DNA of 64,000 nucleotides, from positions 310,001 to 374,000 of the forward strand of contig JAMLIK010000004.1 of the NCBI GenBank assembly GCA_023954195.1, written 5' to 3'. This DNA comes from Xanthobacteraceae bacterium (GTDB lineage: Bacteria; Pseudomonadota; Alphaproteobacteria; Rhizobiales; Xanthobacteraceae). Of this stretch, positions 10,314 through 19,094 are shown piece by piece (position 1 is the stretch's first letter; each line of letters opens with the position of its first letter). The position numbers were made by a program, and so were the translations under genes. The notes below the pieces were generated by a model. That model did not search any database. It saw only the letters and a list, made by a program, of their open reading frames with translations, and had not been told where the DNA came from.

Positions 10314-10964
10314 GTGCGCCGACGCGCGGAGACTGAATTGGCCAAGCCGCCCGTCGCGCCCGCGCCAGCGATTCCGTTCTACACCGCCGGGATGCGGATC
10401 GGGCTGCTCGGCGGCTCGTTCAATCCGCCGCACGCCGCCCATCGCGCCATCAGCCTGTTCGCGATCAAGCGGCTGCGGCTCGACCGGGTGTGGTGGCTGG
10501 TGTCGCCGGGCAATCCGCTGAAGAACGGCTACGGCCCCAACGATATTGTCGCGCGCGCCAAAGCCGCCCGCCGCATCGCGCGGGATCCGCGCATCGACGT
10601 GACCTGTCTCGAAGCCGTCATCGGCACCCGCTACACCGTCGATACCATCGGTTATTTGCGCCGCCGCTGCGGCGACGCGCGCTTCGTCTGGATCATGGGC
10701 GCCGACAACCTCGCGCAATTCCATCGCTGGGAGGACTGGCAGCGCATCGCCGCCATGGTGCCGATCGCGGTGATCGACCGCCCGCCGCGCAGTCTTCGCG
10801 CGCTCGCGGCCCCGGCGGCGCAGGCGCTGGCGCGGCACCGCCTGCCCGAGCGCGCGGCGGCGCGGCTGGCCGGAATGGAGCCTCCGGCGTGGGTGTTCCT
10901 GGGCGGGATGAAACTCGACCTGTCGTCCACCAGCCTGCGGAATCCGGACGGCAGTTGGAAGTGA
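10314..10964 (+). CDS. nadD: nicotinate-nucleotide adenylyltransferase
   Basis: Adenylates nicotinate mononucleotide in NAD synthesis. The nucleotidyltransferase motif [14 protein letters not shown] starts about 30 residues in, and the C-terminal ISSTS-like signature appears as LSSTSLR. The in-frame GTG at 10314 gives 216 residues; a TTG at 10338 with GGAG 6 bases upstream is an equally good or better start and would remove 8 residues. The N-terminal Pro-rich leader before the Rossmann motif is typical of this bacterial group. Confidence 0.93.
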   Translation: MRRRAETELAKPPVAPAPAIPFYTAGMRIGLLGGSFNPPHAAHRAISLFAIKRLRLDRVWWLVSPGNPLKNGYGPNDIVARAKAARRIARDPRIDVTCLEAVIGTRYTVDTIGYLRRRCGDARFVWIMGADNLAQFHRWEDWQRIAAMVPIAVIDRPPRSLRALAAPAAQALARHRLPERAAARLAGMEPPAWVFLGGMKLDLSSTSLRNPDGSWK

Positions 10965-11137
10965 TTCCGGGCGCGGCGACTGGAATATTGAAACCAGCCG
11001 TCCCACATGCGTATGATGGTAGCCGGAGATCCGAAGATTCGGATCTCCATCACAGCGAAAGGAAATGGTCCCTGACCGTATCTGTCCTGTCCTCGTCCGC
11101 CCCGTCCCGGAAGCGGATATCGTCAGCCCCCGCCACG

Positions 11138-11515
11138 GTGTCGAAGGCGCGGCCTGATGTCGAACGATCCCTGCAAATCATCCTCGCCCGCCTCGACGAC
11201 ATGAAGGCGGAAGACACTGTCAGCATCGACCTGCGCGGCAAATCCTCCGTGACGGACTACATGGTCGTGACCACAGGCCGGGCCAACCGGCACGTCGGCG
11301 CGATCGCGGAGAATGTCGTGAAGGCGCTCAAGGACAGCGGCATTCCCAACGTCCATGTCGAGGGTCTGACCAATTGCGACTGGGTGCTGATCGATTCCGG
11401 GGATGTCGTCGTCCACATTTTTCGCCCCGAGGTCCGCGAGTTCTACAATCTGGAGCGGTTGTGGACCCAGGGTCCGAAACACGGCCCGAAGGGCGCGGCG
11501 GTGAAACAAGCCTGA
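11138..11515 (+). CDS. rsfS: ribosome silencing factor RsfS
   Basis: Binds L14 (uL14) and blocks 30S/50S joining in stationary phase. The conserved core runs from LDDMKAEDTVSIDLRGKS to the end, with VTDYMVVTTGRANRHV, NCDWVLIDSGDVVVHIF and REFYNLERLW. There is no in-frame ATG near the expected start; GTG at 11138 (VSKARPDVERSL) gives 125 residues, a normal length. An ATG with a good AAAGGA site at 11065 is in another frame and stops at 11157 after 30 residues. The start is therefore uncertain. It lies in the nadD-rsfS-rlmH order usual for the group. Confidence 0.9.
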   Translation: MSKARPDVERSLQIILARLDDMKAEDTVSIDLRGKSSVTDYMVVTTGRANRHVGAIAENVVKALKDSGIPNVHVEGLTNCDWVLIDSGDVVVHIFRPEVREFYNLERLWTQGPKHGPKGAAVKQA

Positions 11516-11604
11516 TCGCGGTCGCGGTCGGCCCTGACGATCGAACCGGCGCCGGACTGGCGCGAGGATATCGTTCGCTGTCGGGAACCGGATAGGCCGC
11601 CTTG

Positions 11605-12087
11605 ATGCGGATCATGGTGATGGCGGTCGGCCGCCTCAAGCAGGGGCCGGAGCGGGAACTGGCGGAGCGCTACGCGGCGCGCTTCGACGAAGCCGGCCGC
11701 AGGCTGGGCTTTCGCGGCATCGAGGTGCGCGAGATCGCCGAGAGCCGGGCGCGCGACGCCGCCACGCGGATCGCCGAGGAGGCCGCCGCCATCGCCGCGA
11801 TGATTCCGGAGAAGGCGGCCATCGTCGCGCTCGACGAGCACGGCGACAGCATCGACAGTTCCGCCTTCGCGCGGCATCTCGGCCGCTGGCGCGACGAGCA
11901 GGTCGCCAATAATGTTTTCGTGATCGGGGGCGCGGACGGACTTTCGCCCGAATTGCAGCGCAAAGCCAGATTGCGGATGGCTTTCGGCCGCGCGACCTGG
12001 CCGCACCAGTTGGTGCGCGTCCTGTTGCTGGAACAGATTTATCGCGCCGCGACGATTTTGGCGGGCCACCCTTACCACCGCGCTTGA
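11605..12087 (+). CDS. rlmH: 23S rRNA (pseudouridine1915-N3)-methyltransferase
   Basis: SPOUT-class methyltransferase that modifies helix 69 of 23S rRNA on assembled 70S ribosomes. 160 residues, standard length, with GRLKQGPERELAERY near the N-terminus, the SAM-knot segment VFVIGGADGLSPEL and the C-terminal LVRVLLLEQIYRA(A) with HPYH at the very end. An in-frame TTG lies 3 bases before the chosen ATG. It follows rsfS by 89 bases. Confidence 0.97.
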   Translation: MRIMVMAVGRLKQGPERELAERYAARFDEAGRRLGFRGIEVREIAESRARDAATRIAEEAAAIAAMIPEKAAIVALDEHGDSIDSSAFARHLGRWRDEQVANNVFVIGGADGLSPELQRKARLRMAFGRATWPHQLVRVLLLEQIYRAATILAGHPYHRA

Positions 12088-12096
12088 TGCCACTAC

Positions 12097-13503
12097 ATGC
12101 CACGATGCAATTGGTCGGTTGATTCAGAGCACGATGTGATTCGAAAGTCGCCTCACGCGTTTCCGCTACGTGCTTCGGCCGCCGCGCTGCTGGCGACCGG
12201 CATCGCCGGCGCTTGGCCGTCGGTTGCAGCGGCGCAGGCGACGGAGACGCTGGCCACGGCCTCACCCGCCGCGACGACGCCGTCGGCCGACGACATCGCG
12301 CAGCGCGCGCAGGAGCTTGAAGCCGCGCGCGCCCGGCAAAAGGCCGCCGCCGAGTTGCAGGACAAACTCAGGGCCGAGATCGCGGCCATTGGTCAGGATC
12401 GCGGCAAGCTCAATCAGGAACTGATCGACATCGCCGCCAAGGTGCGCACCATCGAAACCCGCATCGCCGACGCCGAATCCCGCCTTGGCGGTCTCGATAC
12501 CCGCGAGCAGGCGCTTCGCGGCTCGTTACACTCGCGCCGCGCGGAAATCGTCGAGGTGCTCGCGGCCTTGCAGCGCGCCGGCCGCCGCGCGCCGCCGGCC
12601 TTGCTGGTCAGCCCGGAAGACGCGCTGCAATCGCTGCGCACCGCGATCATGCTCGGCGCGGTGGTGCCGGAGATGCGCGCGCGGTCGGTGAAGCTGGTCA
12701 CCGACCTGAGCGAACTGGTCGCCCTGCGTAACGCCATCGCCACCGAACGCGACCGGCTGGCGGCGGACCGCGACGGCTTGCGGATCGACCAGACCCGCCT
12801 CGCCTCGCTGATCGACGAGCGCCAGAAGCAGCAAAGCGCCGCCGAACGCAACATGCAGGCCGAGGCCGCCCGCGCGCTCGAACTCTCGCGTAAAGTGGAT
12901 GACCTGCAAAGCCTGATCGCCAAGATGGAGCAGGATTTGCAGAGCGCGGCCAGGGCGGCGGCGGCGGCCAAGTTGGCGACCGAAAGAGCCGCGGCGGCGG
13001 CCGCGAGCGGCAAGCCCAATCTCGCCGCGCTGAACGATCCCGGCCGGCTCAGCCCGGCGATCGCTTTCGCATCGGCCAAGGGACTGCTGGCGCTACCGGT
13101 CAACGGCACCCGGATCCGGGCGTTCGGCGGCTCCAACGGCGCCGGCGGGACCGAAAAAGGCATTTCGATCGCGACCGGGCCGGGGGCTCAGGTCACAACC
13201 CCGTGCGATGGCTGGGTTGTGTATGCCGGGCCGTTTCGCAGCTATGGACAACTCTTGATCCTGAACGCGGGGGGCGGGTATCATGTCCTGATCGCCGGGA
13301 TGGAGCGCATTTCGGTCAATATCGGCCAGTTCGTTTTGACGGGCGAGCCGATCGCGACCATGGGGACGGCGTCCCGGATCGCTTCCATCCTCGCGACCAG
13401 CGTGAGCCGGCCCGTTCTGTACGTCGAGTTCCGTAAGGACGGAACTCCTATCGATCCTGGCCCATGGTGGGCCGCAAATGAAGGCGAAAAGGTTCGCGGA
13501 TGA
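12097..13503 (+). CDS. EnvC-like murein hydrolase activator (degenerate M23/LytM)
   Basis: Periplasmic protein predicted to activate amidases during septum splitting. A signal peptide (RASAAALLATGIAGAWPSVAAAQA) is followed by a long coiled coil, about residues 65-300, rich in Ala, Glu, Arg and Gln. A LytM-fold domain occupies about 325-468. The metal-binding His and Asp of active M23 peptidases are not seen at the expected places (TEKGISI where HxGID is usual; YHVLIAG where HxH occurs), as in non-catalytic EnvC/NlpD proteins. ATG 12097 is used; GTG at 12136, directly before the signal peptide, is an alternative. The stop overlaps the ctpA start as ATGA. Confidence 0.88.
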   Translation: MPRCNWSVDSEHDVIRKSPHAFPLRASAAALLATGIAGAWPSVAAAQATETLATASPAATTPSADDIAQRAQELEAARARQKAAAELQDKLRAEIAAIGQDRGKLNQELIDIAAKVRTIETRIADAESRLGGLDTREQALRGSLHSRRAEIVEVLAALQRAGRRAPPALLVSPEDALQSLRTAIMLGAVVPEMRARSVKLVTDLSELVALRNAIATERDRLAADRDGLRIDQTRLASLIDERQKQQSAAERNMQAEAARALELSRKVDDLQSLIAKMEQDLQSAARAAAAAKLATERAAAAAASGKPNLAALNDPGRLSPAIAFASAKGLLALPVNGTRIRAFGGSNGAGGTEKGISIATGPGAQVTTPCDGWVVYAGPFRSYGQLLILNAGGGYHVLIAGMERISVNIGQFVLTGEPIATMGTASRIASILATSVSRPVLYVEFRKDGTPIDPGPWWAANEGEKVRG

Positions 13504-14873
13504 TGCGCAAAACCTCTGTTATGCTTCTCGGTGCCGCGGCCGGCGCCGCCCTGACCTTGTTCGTCACGCAGCCGCGCTCGATGCTGATGGGATCGACCGC
13601 GCGCGCCGCCACCTCGGACACCTACCGTCAGCTCAATCTCCTGGGCGACGTGTTCGAGCGCGTCCGCTCCGATTATGTCGAGAAGCCGGATGACAGCAAG
13701 CTGGTCGAATCCGCCATCAGCGGCATGCTGACCGGGCTCGATCCGCATTCGAGCTACATGGACGCCAAGAGCTTCAAGGACATGCAGGTGCAGACCCGCG
13801 GCGAGTTCGGCGGGCTCGGCATCGAGGTCACCATGGAGGACGGCCTGATTAAGGTGGTGTCGCCGATCGACGACACCCCGGCGTCCAAGGCCGGCATCCA
13901 GGCCAACGACATCATCACCACGCTCGACGACGAGGCGGTGCAGGGCCTCACCCTGAACCAGGCCGTCGACAAGATGCGCGGCCCGGTCAACACCAAGATC
14001 AGGCTGAAGATCATCCGCAAGGGCCAGGACAACCCGATCGACGTGACGCTGGTGCGCGACAACATCCGCGTCCGCTCGGTACGCGCCCGCGTCGAGGCGG
14101 ACGACATCGGCTATATCCGCATCACCACCTTCAACGAGCAGACCACAGAGGGGCTGAAGCGGGAGATCGCATCGCTCACCAAGCAGATCGGCGAGGACAA
14201 GCTGAAGGGTTTTATTCTCGACCTGCGCAACAATCCCGGCGGCCTGCTTGAGGAAGCCGTCACCGTGTCGGATGCTTTCCTCGAACGCGGCGAAATCGTT
14301 TCGACGCGCGGCCGCAACGCCGAGGAAACCCAGCGTCGCGTCGCCCACGCCGGCGACCTCACCAAGGGCAAGAAGCTGATCGTGCTCATCAACGGCGGCT
14401 CGGCCTCGGCCTCGGAAATCGTCGCCGGCGCGTTGCAGGACCACAAGCGCGCCACCGTGGTCGGCACCCGCTCGTTCGGCAAGGGCTCGGTGCAGACCAT
14501 CATCCCGCTCGGCGCCGGCAACGGCGCGCTGCGGCTGACCACGGCGCGGTACTACACGCCGTCCGGCAAGTCGATCCAGGCCAAGGGCATCACTCCGGAC
14601 ATCGAGGTGATGCAGGACGTGCCCGACGACCTGAAGGCGCGCACCGACACCAAGGGCGAGGCCTCCCTGCGCGGCCACCTCAAGGGCGACGAGGGCAAGG
14701 AGCAGACCGGGTCGCAATCCTACGTGCCGCCGGACGCCAAGGACGACAAGGCGCTGAAGATGGCCGACGACCTGCTGCACGGCGTCAAGGTCGACACCCA
14801 GGCCGCCAACAAGGCGGCGGTCGACAAGGCCGCCGTCGACAAGCCGGCCGACAAGGCCAAGGCCGCGAACTAA
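13500..14873 (+). CDS. ctpA: S41 family carboxy-terminal processing peptidase
   Basis: Periplasmic serine protease cleaving the C-termini of envelope proteins. 457 residues: an N-terminal signal or anchor (VMLLGAAAGAALTLFV), a PDZ domain about residues 95-185 (EFGGLGIEV start), then the peptidase domain with FILDLRNNPGGLL, the catalytic serine in GGSASASEI (about Ser305) and the catalytic lysine in SFGKGSVQ (about Lys328). The C-terminal tail is a Lys/Asp/Ala repeat (AVDKAAVDK). Translation is coupled to the EnvC-like gene by a 4-base overlap, supporting a shared role in peptidoglycan turnover control. A terminator follows at 14923. Confidence 0.96.
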   Translation: MMRKTSVMLLGAAAGAALTLFVTQPRSMLMGSTARAATSDTYRQLNLLGDVFERVRSDYVEKPDDSKLVESAISGMLTGLDPHSSYMDAKSFKDMQVQTRGEFGGLGIEVTMEDGLIKVVSPIDDTPASKAGIQANDIITTLDDEAVQGLTLNQAVDKMRGPVNTKIRLKIIRKGQDNPIDVTLVRDNIRVRSVRARVEADDIGYIRITTFNEQTTEGLKREIASLTKQIGEDKLKGFILDLRNNPGGLLEEAVTVSDAFLERGEIVSTRGRNAEETQRRVAHAGDLTKGKKLIVLINGGSASASEIVAGALQDHKRATVVGTRSFGKGSVQTIIPLGAGNGALRLTTARYYTPSGKSIQAKGITPDIEVMQDVPDDLKARTDTKGEASLRGHLKGDEGKEQTGSQSYVPPDAKDDKALKMADDLLHGVKVDTQAANKAAVDKAAVDKPADKAKAAN

Positions 14874-14922
14874 GAAGGGGGCCGGCGGTTCAATCCGCCG
14901 ATCCACCGGCGTTGACGATCCT

Positions 14923-14951
14923 CGGGCGGCCCATCGGCCGCCCGTTTCGTT
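14923..14951 (+). terminator. rho-independent terminator after ctpA
   Basis: A perfect 9-bp stem CGGGCGGCC (14923-14931) / GGCCGCCCG (14936-14944) with a 4-base loop is followed by TTTCGTTT. It separates the envC-ctpA unit from the deacetylase gene. Confidence 0.85.
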
Positions 14952-15037
14952 TCGGCCGCCGGATGTCCGCGAGCGGGGCCCGGCGTGATAAAGTCGCTGC
15001 GGCTGATTCGCGAAAAGGCCGGCAGGAGGCCACGGCA

Positions 15038-16231
15038 GTGACGACGGACGATCTCAGCACGCCGCTCGGACAGGACCAGCGGCCGCGCCGGCGGCGTCTC
15101 CCCGTCTCCGGGATGCGGCTTGTCGCCGCCGCCCTGGCGCTGTTCCTGCTGGCGTTCGCCGCCGTCGCGTTATTCCATCAGGATCGTCTCGGCGGCGAGC
15201 CGGTGGCGCGGGTCGCGCTGCAACCGGATGGCGGCGCCGGCAAGGAGATCGCGCCGCCGCCCTCCGCCGATGCCGCCAAGCCGGCCGCGAAAGCCGTCGC
15301 GGCGCCGCCGCCGAGCGGGCGCAAGACCGTCACCATCATCGACGGATCGAGCGGCGCGCGGCAGGAGGTGGTGGTCGGAAGCGACGACACGCCGACGGCG
15401 TCTTCCGATTCCGGACCCGCGGTCATGCCCGGCATCGACGCCCGGCTCCTGGAAAAATCCCGTTACGGCATGATTCCGGTGGCCGCCGACGGGCTGACGC
15501 CTTTCACCGCTTACGCCGCCGCCACTCCGGCCGACCGCGCCAGGGCCGCGACCGTGCCGACCGTCGCCGTGGTGGTCGGCGGGCTCGGCATCGGCGCCGC
15601 CAAAACCGCCGAGTCGATCCTGAAATTGCCGGGCGCGGTGACGCTGGCGTTCACGCCCTACGGCCACGACCCGGCCCGGCTGGTCGCGCGCGCCCGCGCC
15701 GAGGGCCATGAAGTCGTGCTGCAAGTGCCGATGGAGCCGTTCGATTATCCCGATAACGATCCCGGCCCGCAAACCCTGCTCACCGCCCAGAGTCCGGAGC
15801 AGAATCTCGACCGGCTGTTTTGGCATCTCAGCCGCTTCCAGGGCTATGTCGGACTGACCGGCTTCATGGGCGGCCGCTTCACGGTTTCGGACGCGGCGAT
15901 GCAGCCGGTCATTCACGAAGCCGCCAAGCGCGGGCTCGGTTATCTCGATGATGGCGCATCCCCGCGCAGCGTCGCCCCGGCGCTGGCGCAACGCCAGGCC
16001 ATGCCGTTCGGCAAGGCCGACCTCACCATCGACGCGGTGCCGACGGCGGCTGAGATCGACAAGGCGCTGGCGCAACTGGAAGCCCTGGCCAAGGCGCGCG
16101 GCAACGCCATCGGCATGGCGTCGAGCCTGCCGGTCTCGATCGAGCGCATCGGCGCCTGGGCGCGGACGCTGGAGAGCCGCGGCATCCTGCTGGTGCCATT
16201 GACAACCGCGATGCTGAAATCAAAATCGTGA
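15038..16231 (+). CDS. divergent polysaccharide deacetylase family protein (YibQ-like)
   Basis: Envelope protein of 397 residues with one N-terminal transmembrane segment (LVAAALALFLLAFAAVALF), a low-complexity Pro/Ala linker to about residue 150 and a divergent NodB-like barrel from about residue 165 (VAVVVGGLGIG start; VLQVPMEPFDYPDNDPGP; GYVGLTGFMGGRF). It is usually found beside EnvC and CtpA, as here, and is thought to act in cell-wall turnover. GTG at 15038 is chosen because AGGAGG precedes it by 8 bases and the product then starts TTDDLSTPLG; longer in-frame starts at 14912 and 14963 overlap the terminator or lack a binding site. Confidence 0.88.
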   Translation: MTTDDLSTPLGQDQRPRRRRLPVSGMRLVAAALALFLLAFAAVALFHQDRLGGEPVARVALQPDGGAGKEIAPPPSADAAKPAAKAVAAPPPSGRKTVTIIDGSSGARQEVVVGSDDTPTASSDSGPAVMPGIDARLLEKSRYGMIPVAADGLTPFTAYAAATPADRARAATVPTVAVVVGGLGIGAAKTAESILKLPGAVTLAFTPYGHDPARLVARARAEGHEVVLQVPMEPFDYPDNDPGPQTLLTAQSPEQNLDRLFWHLSRFQGYVGLTGFMGGRFTVSDAAMQPVIHEAAKRGLGYLDDGASPRSVAPALAQRQAMPFGKADLTIDAVPTAAEIDKALAQLEALAKARGNAIGMASSLPVSIERIGAWARTLESRGILLVPLTTAMLKSKS

Positions 16232-16332
16232 CATGATCCGGACGCGGCCGGTCGATTCCGGGTACAGGACATGAGGTGAAGGCGAGCGATGCGGCTCAGC
16301 GGACTTCGATCGACCGAAAGGGCACGACGGCA

Positions 16333-16839
16333 ATGACACGGTTTGACGATCTGCCCTATCGCACGTGCGTCGGCATGATGCTGATTAACGCCACCGGGCT
16401 GGTGTTCATCGGCCGTCGCGCCGGAGGCCCCGAGCACGTCGACGCCACCCACGTCTGGCAGATGCCGCAAGGCGGCGTCGATCCCGGCGAGGACACCTGG
16501 GAAGCCGCCAAGCGCGAATTGTTCGAGGAGACCAGCGTCCGCTCGGTCGAGCGGCTCGGCGAGGTGCCGGACTGGCTGATCTATGACATTCCGCGCACGG
16601 TGGCCGGACGCGCCTGGAAGGGCCGCTATCGCGGCCAGCGCCAGAAATGGTACGCGATGCGGTTCACCGGCAAGGATTCCGAGATCGACGTGCTCAGCCC
16701 GGGCGATGGCCACAAGCCCGAATTCATCAACTGGCGCTGGGAGCCGATGCAGAATCTCCCCGACCTGATCGTGCCGTTCAAGCGGCCGGTCTATGAGCGG
16801 GTGGTCAGGGAGTTTTCCGGTCTCGCCGGCCGAGGGTAA
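16333..16839 (+). CDS. rppH: RNA pyrophosphohydrolase
   Basis: Nudix hydrolase that removes pyrophosphate from mRNA 5' ends and starts decay. 168 residues from ATG 16333 ([14 protein letters not shown]). The Nudix box is [21 protein letters not shown] (about residues 46-68), and the signature WQMPQGG lies just before it. [11 protein letters not shown] is typical of RppH rather than of other Nudix enzymes. An in-frame ATG at 16276 would add 19 residues with no family support. Confidence 0.95.
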   Translation: MTRFDDLPYRTCVGMMLINATGLVFIGRRAGGPEHVDATHVWQMPQGGVDPGEDTWEAAKRELFEETSVRSVERLGEVPDWLIYDIPRTVAGRAWKGRYRGQRQKWYAMRFTGKDSEIDVLSPGDGHKPEFINWRWEPMQNLPDLIVPFKRPVYERVVREFSGLAGRG

Positions 16840-16850
16840 CCGCGCGCCAC

Positions 16851-16923
16851 GAAAGCCGTCATGCTCCGCCAACGGTCCGGCTTCGCGCGGACCCGTTGGC
16901 GGACGATGACGCCTCGTTTCCGG
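16851..16923. repeat. intergenic palindromic repeat, family C (short form)
   Basis: Starts GAAAGCCGTCATGCTCCGCC and ends GGCGGACGATGACGCCTCG-TTTCCGG. Arms CTCCGCCAACGG and CCGTTGGCGGA are complementary around a second hairpin (GTCCG..CGGAC). Compared with the copy at 35277-35423 it lacks the central portion while keeping both ends. It lies between convergent rppH and the binding-protein gene. Confidence 0.8.
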
Positions 16924-16957
16924 AGAGCGATTGCGCTCCGGCAAAAAGCGGGAAACG

Positions 16958-17995
16958 TTACCGGATCGGCGGCGCGTACTGGATGCCGCCTTCGTTCCAC
17001 AGGTGATTGAGGCCGCGGGGAATCCCGAGCTTGGAGCCGGCGCCGACATTGCGGTCATAGGATTCGGCGTAGTTGCCGACCTGGCGGATGATGCGCGCCG
17101 CCCAGTCCTTGGTCAGGCCGATCCGCTCGCCGTAATTGCCCTCGCTGCCCACCAGCCGCTTGACGTCCGGCTTCTGCGACTTCAGCGCCTCGTCGATGTT
17201 TTTCGAGGTGACGCCGAGTTCCTCGGCGTTGAGCATGGCGAAATACGCCCACTTGACGATCTCCAGCCACTGGCTGTCGCCCTGCCGCACCGCCGGCCCG
17301 AGCGGCTCCTTGGAAATCACGTCGGGCAGGATGACGTGGTCGTCCGGCTTGGACAGCACCAGCCGTTCCGAGTAGAGCTGCGACACGTCGCTGGTGAAGA
17401 CGTCGCAGGCGCCGCTGTCGTAAGCCTTCAGGGTCTCGGTGACGTTCGGGAACGGCATCTCCTGATACTTGATGTTGTTGGCGCGGAAGTAGTCGCCGAG
17501 ATTGAGCTGCGTGGTGGTGCCGGACTGCACGCAGACCTTGGCGCCGTCGAGCGCCAGCGCCGAATCCTTGTTGGCGCTCTTGCGGACCATGAAGCCCTGG
17601 CCGTCGTAGTAATTCACGGCGGCGAAGCTCAGGTTGAAGTCCGCCTCGCGCGACATTGTCCAGGTCGAATTGCGCGACAACAGGTCGATCTCGCCGGATT
17701 GCAACGCCTTGAAGCGTTGCTCGGCGTTGAGCGGAACGTATTTCACCTTGCCGGGATCGTCGAAGATCGCGACCGCGACGGCGCGGCAGAGGTCGACGTC
17801 GAGGCCGGACCAGTTGCCCTTGTCGTCGGGATTGGAGAAGCCCGGCAGGCCGTTGGAAACGCCGCAGATCAGTTGTCCCCTGTCCTTGACGGTCTTCAGC
17901 GTCTGCGCCTCGGCGCTGCCGAAGGCGCCCAGCGCGGCGGTGGCGGCGACCACGGCGACAACGCGACGGGCCAGGGAAAGTCCGGGGTTCAGCAT
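16958..17995 (-). CDS. aapJ: amino-acid ABC transporter substrate-binding protein, AapJ type
   Basis: Periplasmic binding protein for general L-amino acids. 345 residues: a signal peptide (VVAVVAATAALGAFGSAEA), then the SBP_bac_3 fold with TLKTVKDRGQLICGVSNGLPGFS, WSGLDVDLCRAVAVAIF and LLSRNSTWTMSRE, which match the AapJ/BztA group. No permease or ATPase gene lies beside it, so it is an orphan here and would need a complex encoded elsewhere (such as AapQMP). Neighbours give no further clue. Confidence 0.93.
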   Translation of the reverse strand: MLNPGLSLARRVVAVVAATAALGAFGSAEAQTLKTVKDRGQLICGVSNGLPGFSNPDDKGNWSGLDVDLCRAVAVAIFDDPGKVKYVPLNAEQRFKALQSGEIDLLSRNSTWTMSREADFNLSFAAVNYYDGQGFMVRKSANKDSALALDGAKVCVQSGTTTQLNLGDYFRANNIKYQEMPFPNVTETLKAYDSGACDVFTSDVSQLYSERLVLSKPDDHVILPDVISKEPLGPAVRQGDSQWLEIVKWAYFAMLNAEELGVTSKNIDEALKSQKPDVKRLVGSEGNYGERIGLTKDWAARIIRQVGNYAESYDRNVGAGSKLGIPRGLNHLWNEGGIQYAPPIR

Positions 17996-18061
17996 GATGA
18001 TATCTCGTTCATGAAGAAAAAAGGGGACGGGCGGCGACCGGCGGTGGATCGCGACGGCGGA

Positions 18062-18664
18062 TTACAGCGTCGGCCGCTGTTTGACGACGACCTTGGTGCC
18101 CACCGGGACGCGGGCGTAGAGATCGATGATATCGGCGTTGACCATGCCGAAGCACCCCGACGACACCGCCTTGCCGATGGTGTCCGGCTGATTGGTGCCG
18201 TGAATGCGATAGACCGTGGCGCCGAGATACATCGCCCGCGCGCCGAGCGGATTGCCGGGTCCGCCGGCCATGAAGCGCGGCAGATAAGGCTGGCGCTGGA
18301 TCATTTCCGGCGGCGGCGTCCAGTCGGGCCACTCCGCCTTGCGGGTGATCTTCAGGAGGCCCTGCCACTGAAAGCCCTCGCGGCCGACGCGCACGCCGTA
18401 ACGGATCGCGCGGCCGTCGCCCTGCACCAGATAGAGCATGCGCTCGTTGGTGTGAACGATGATGGTGCCGGCCGGCTCGTTGGTGCGGTAGAGCACCATT
18501 TGCCGTTGGAACTGCGGCGGCAATTGCGCCGCTTCGTCCGGGATGCGGCCGGGCTCGTCGCCGATGCTCATGTCCTCGCTCTGGCTGAAGCCGTGCGAGG
18601 GCGAGACGGCGATGAACAGGGCGGTCAGCAACGGCAGGCAGAGCAGGTGGCGAAAGCGAAACAT
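18062..18664 (-). CDS. L,D-transpeptidase (YkuD domain)
   Basis: Periplasmic enzyme forming 3-3 peptidoglycan cross-links or attaching proteins to peptidoglycan. 200 residues with a signal peptide (LLCLPLLTALFIAVSPSHGFS) and a YkuD domain from about residue 65. The catalytic motif HGTN (His155) followed by SSGCFGM (Cys171) is complete. The ATG at 18664 has AAGGA 7 bases upstream; an in-frame ATG 21 codons earlier is less likely. Confidence 0.94.
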   Translation of the reverse strand: MFRFRHLLCLPLLTALFIAVSPSHGFSQSEDMSIGDEPGRIPDEAAQLPPQFQRQMVLYRTNEPAGTIIVHTNERMLYLVQGDGRAIRYGVRVGREGFQWQGLLKITRKAEWPDWTPPPEMIQRQPYLPRFMAGGPGNPLGARAMYLGATVYRIHGTNQPDTIGKAVSSGCFGMVNADIIDLYARVPVGTKVVVKQRPTL

Positions 18665-18762
18665 CGGCGATCCTTGTTGTCGTTGGCGCGAACCGTCGGA
18701 CGATGTCGCGAGATCAAGCGACATCAAACCCTACCGTCGCGGGGATGGCAAGCTGGCTCCGG

Positions 18763-18870
18763 CTAGAGCCATTCCGTTCCGATCAAATCGGAACGGGGCT
18801 CTAGGTTCTTGTTTTGACGCGCTTTCCTTACGCGGACCGGTATCCACTTCGCGCGAAAGCGCTTTACAGC
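18763..18870 (+). repeat. intergenic repeat, family E (copy 1), in a 367-base gene-free stretch
   Basis: A hairpin (CCGTTCCGAT / ATCGGAACGG within flanking AGAGCC/GGCTCT) is followed by TTCTTGTTTTGACGCG and a second structured part with TATCCACTTCGCGCGAAAGCGCTTT. The same element, inverted, lies at 50271-50376. The rest of 18665-19094 holds no gene I can support; the last 200 bases are AT-richer and could carry promoter signals, but I cannot assign them. Confidence 0.8.
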
Positions 18871-19094
18871 GCATGCGCGCGAAGCGCCGCCCGGCATGCC
18901 TTGGGCACGGGCCGGGAGTGGGCGCTGATTCGCGTTAACAAATCACATCGGAACAGAGAGCCGGAACCCCTCACCATTCCGTACAATGGCGAAAGGCTCC
19001 GGTCGAATGAATCATTATTAATTATTGCCGGACGGAGTCACATCGGCGTGACCCGAGGCATGCCGAATCGCCGCGGCGTCGCGAACGCCGGCGG

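Noticed and set aside
11065-11157. 30-codon ORF with a good ribosome binding site, as a separate gene
   Set aside because: No similarity or composition support. It is kept only as a possible leader of rsfS in the findings.
16931-18766. 611-codon open frame on the plus strand
   Set aside because: Antisense to the AapJ-type protein and L,D-transpeptidase, both with full motifs; composition rich in Arg/Val/Asp without any fold signature.
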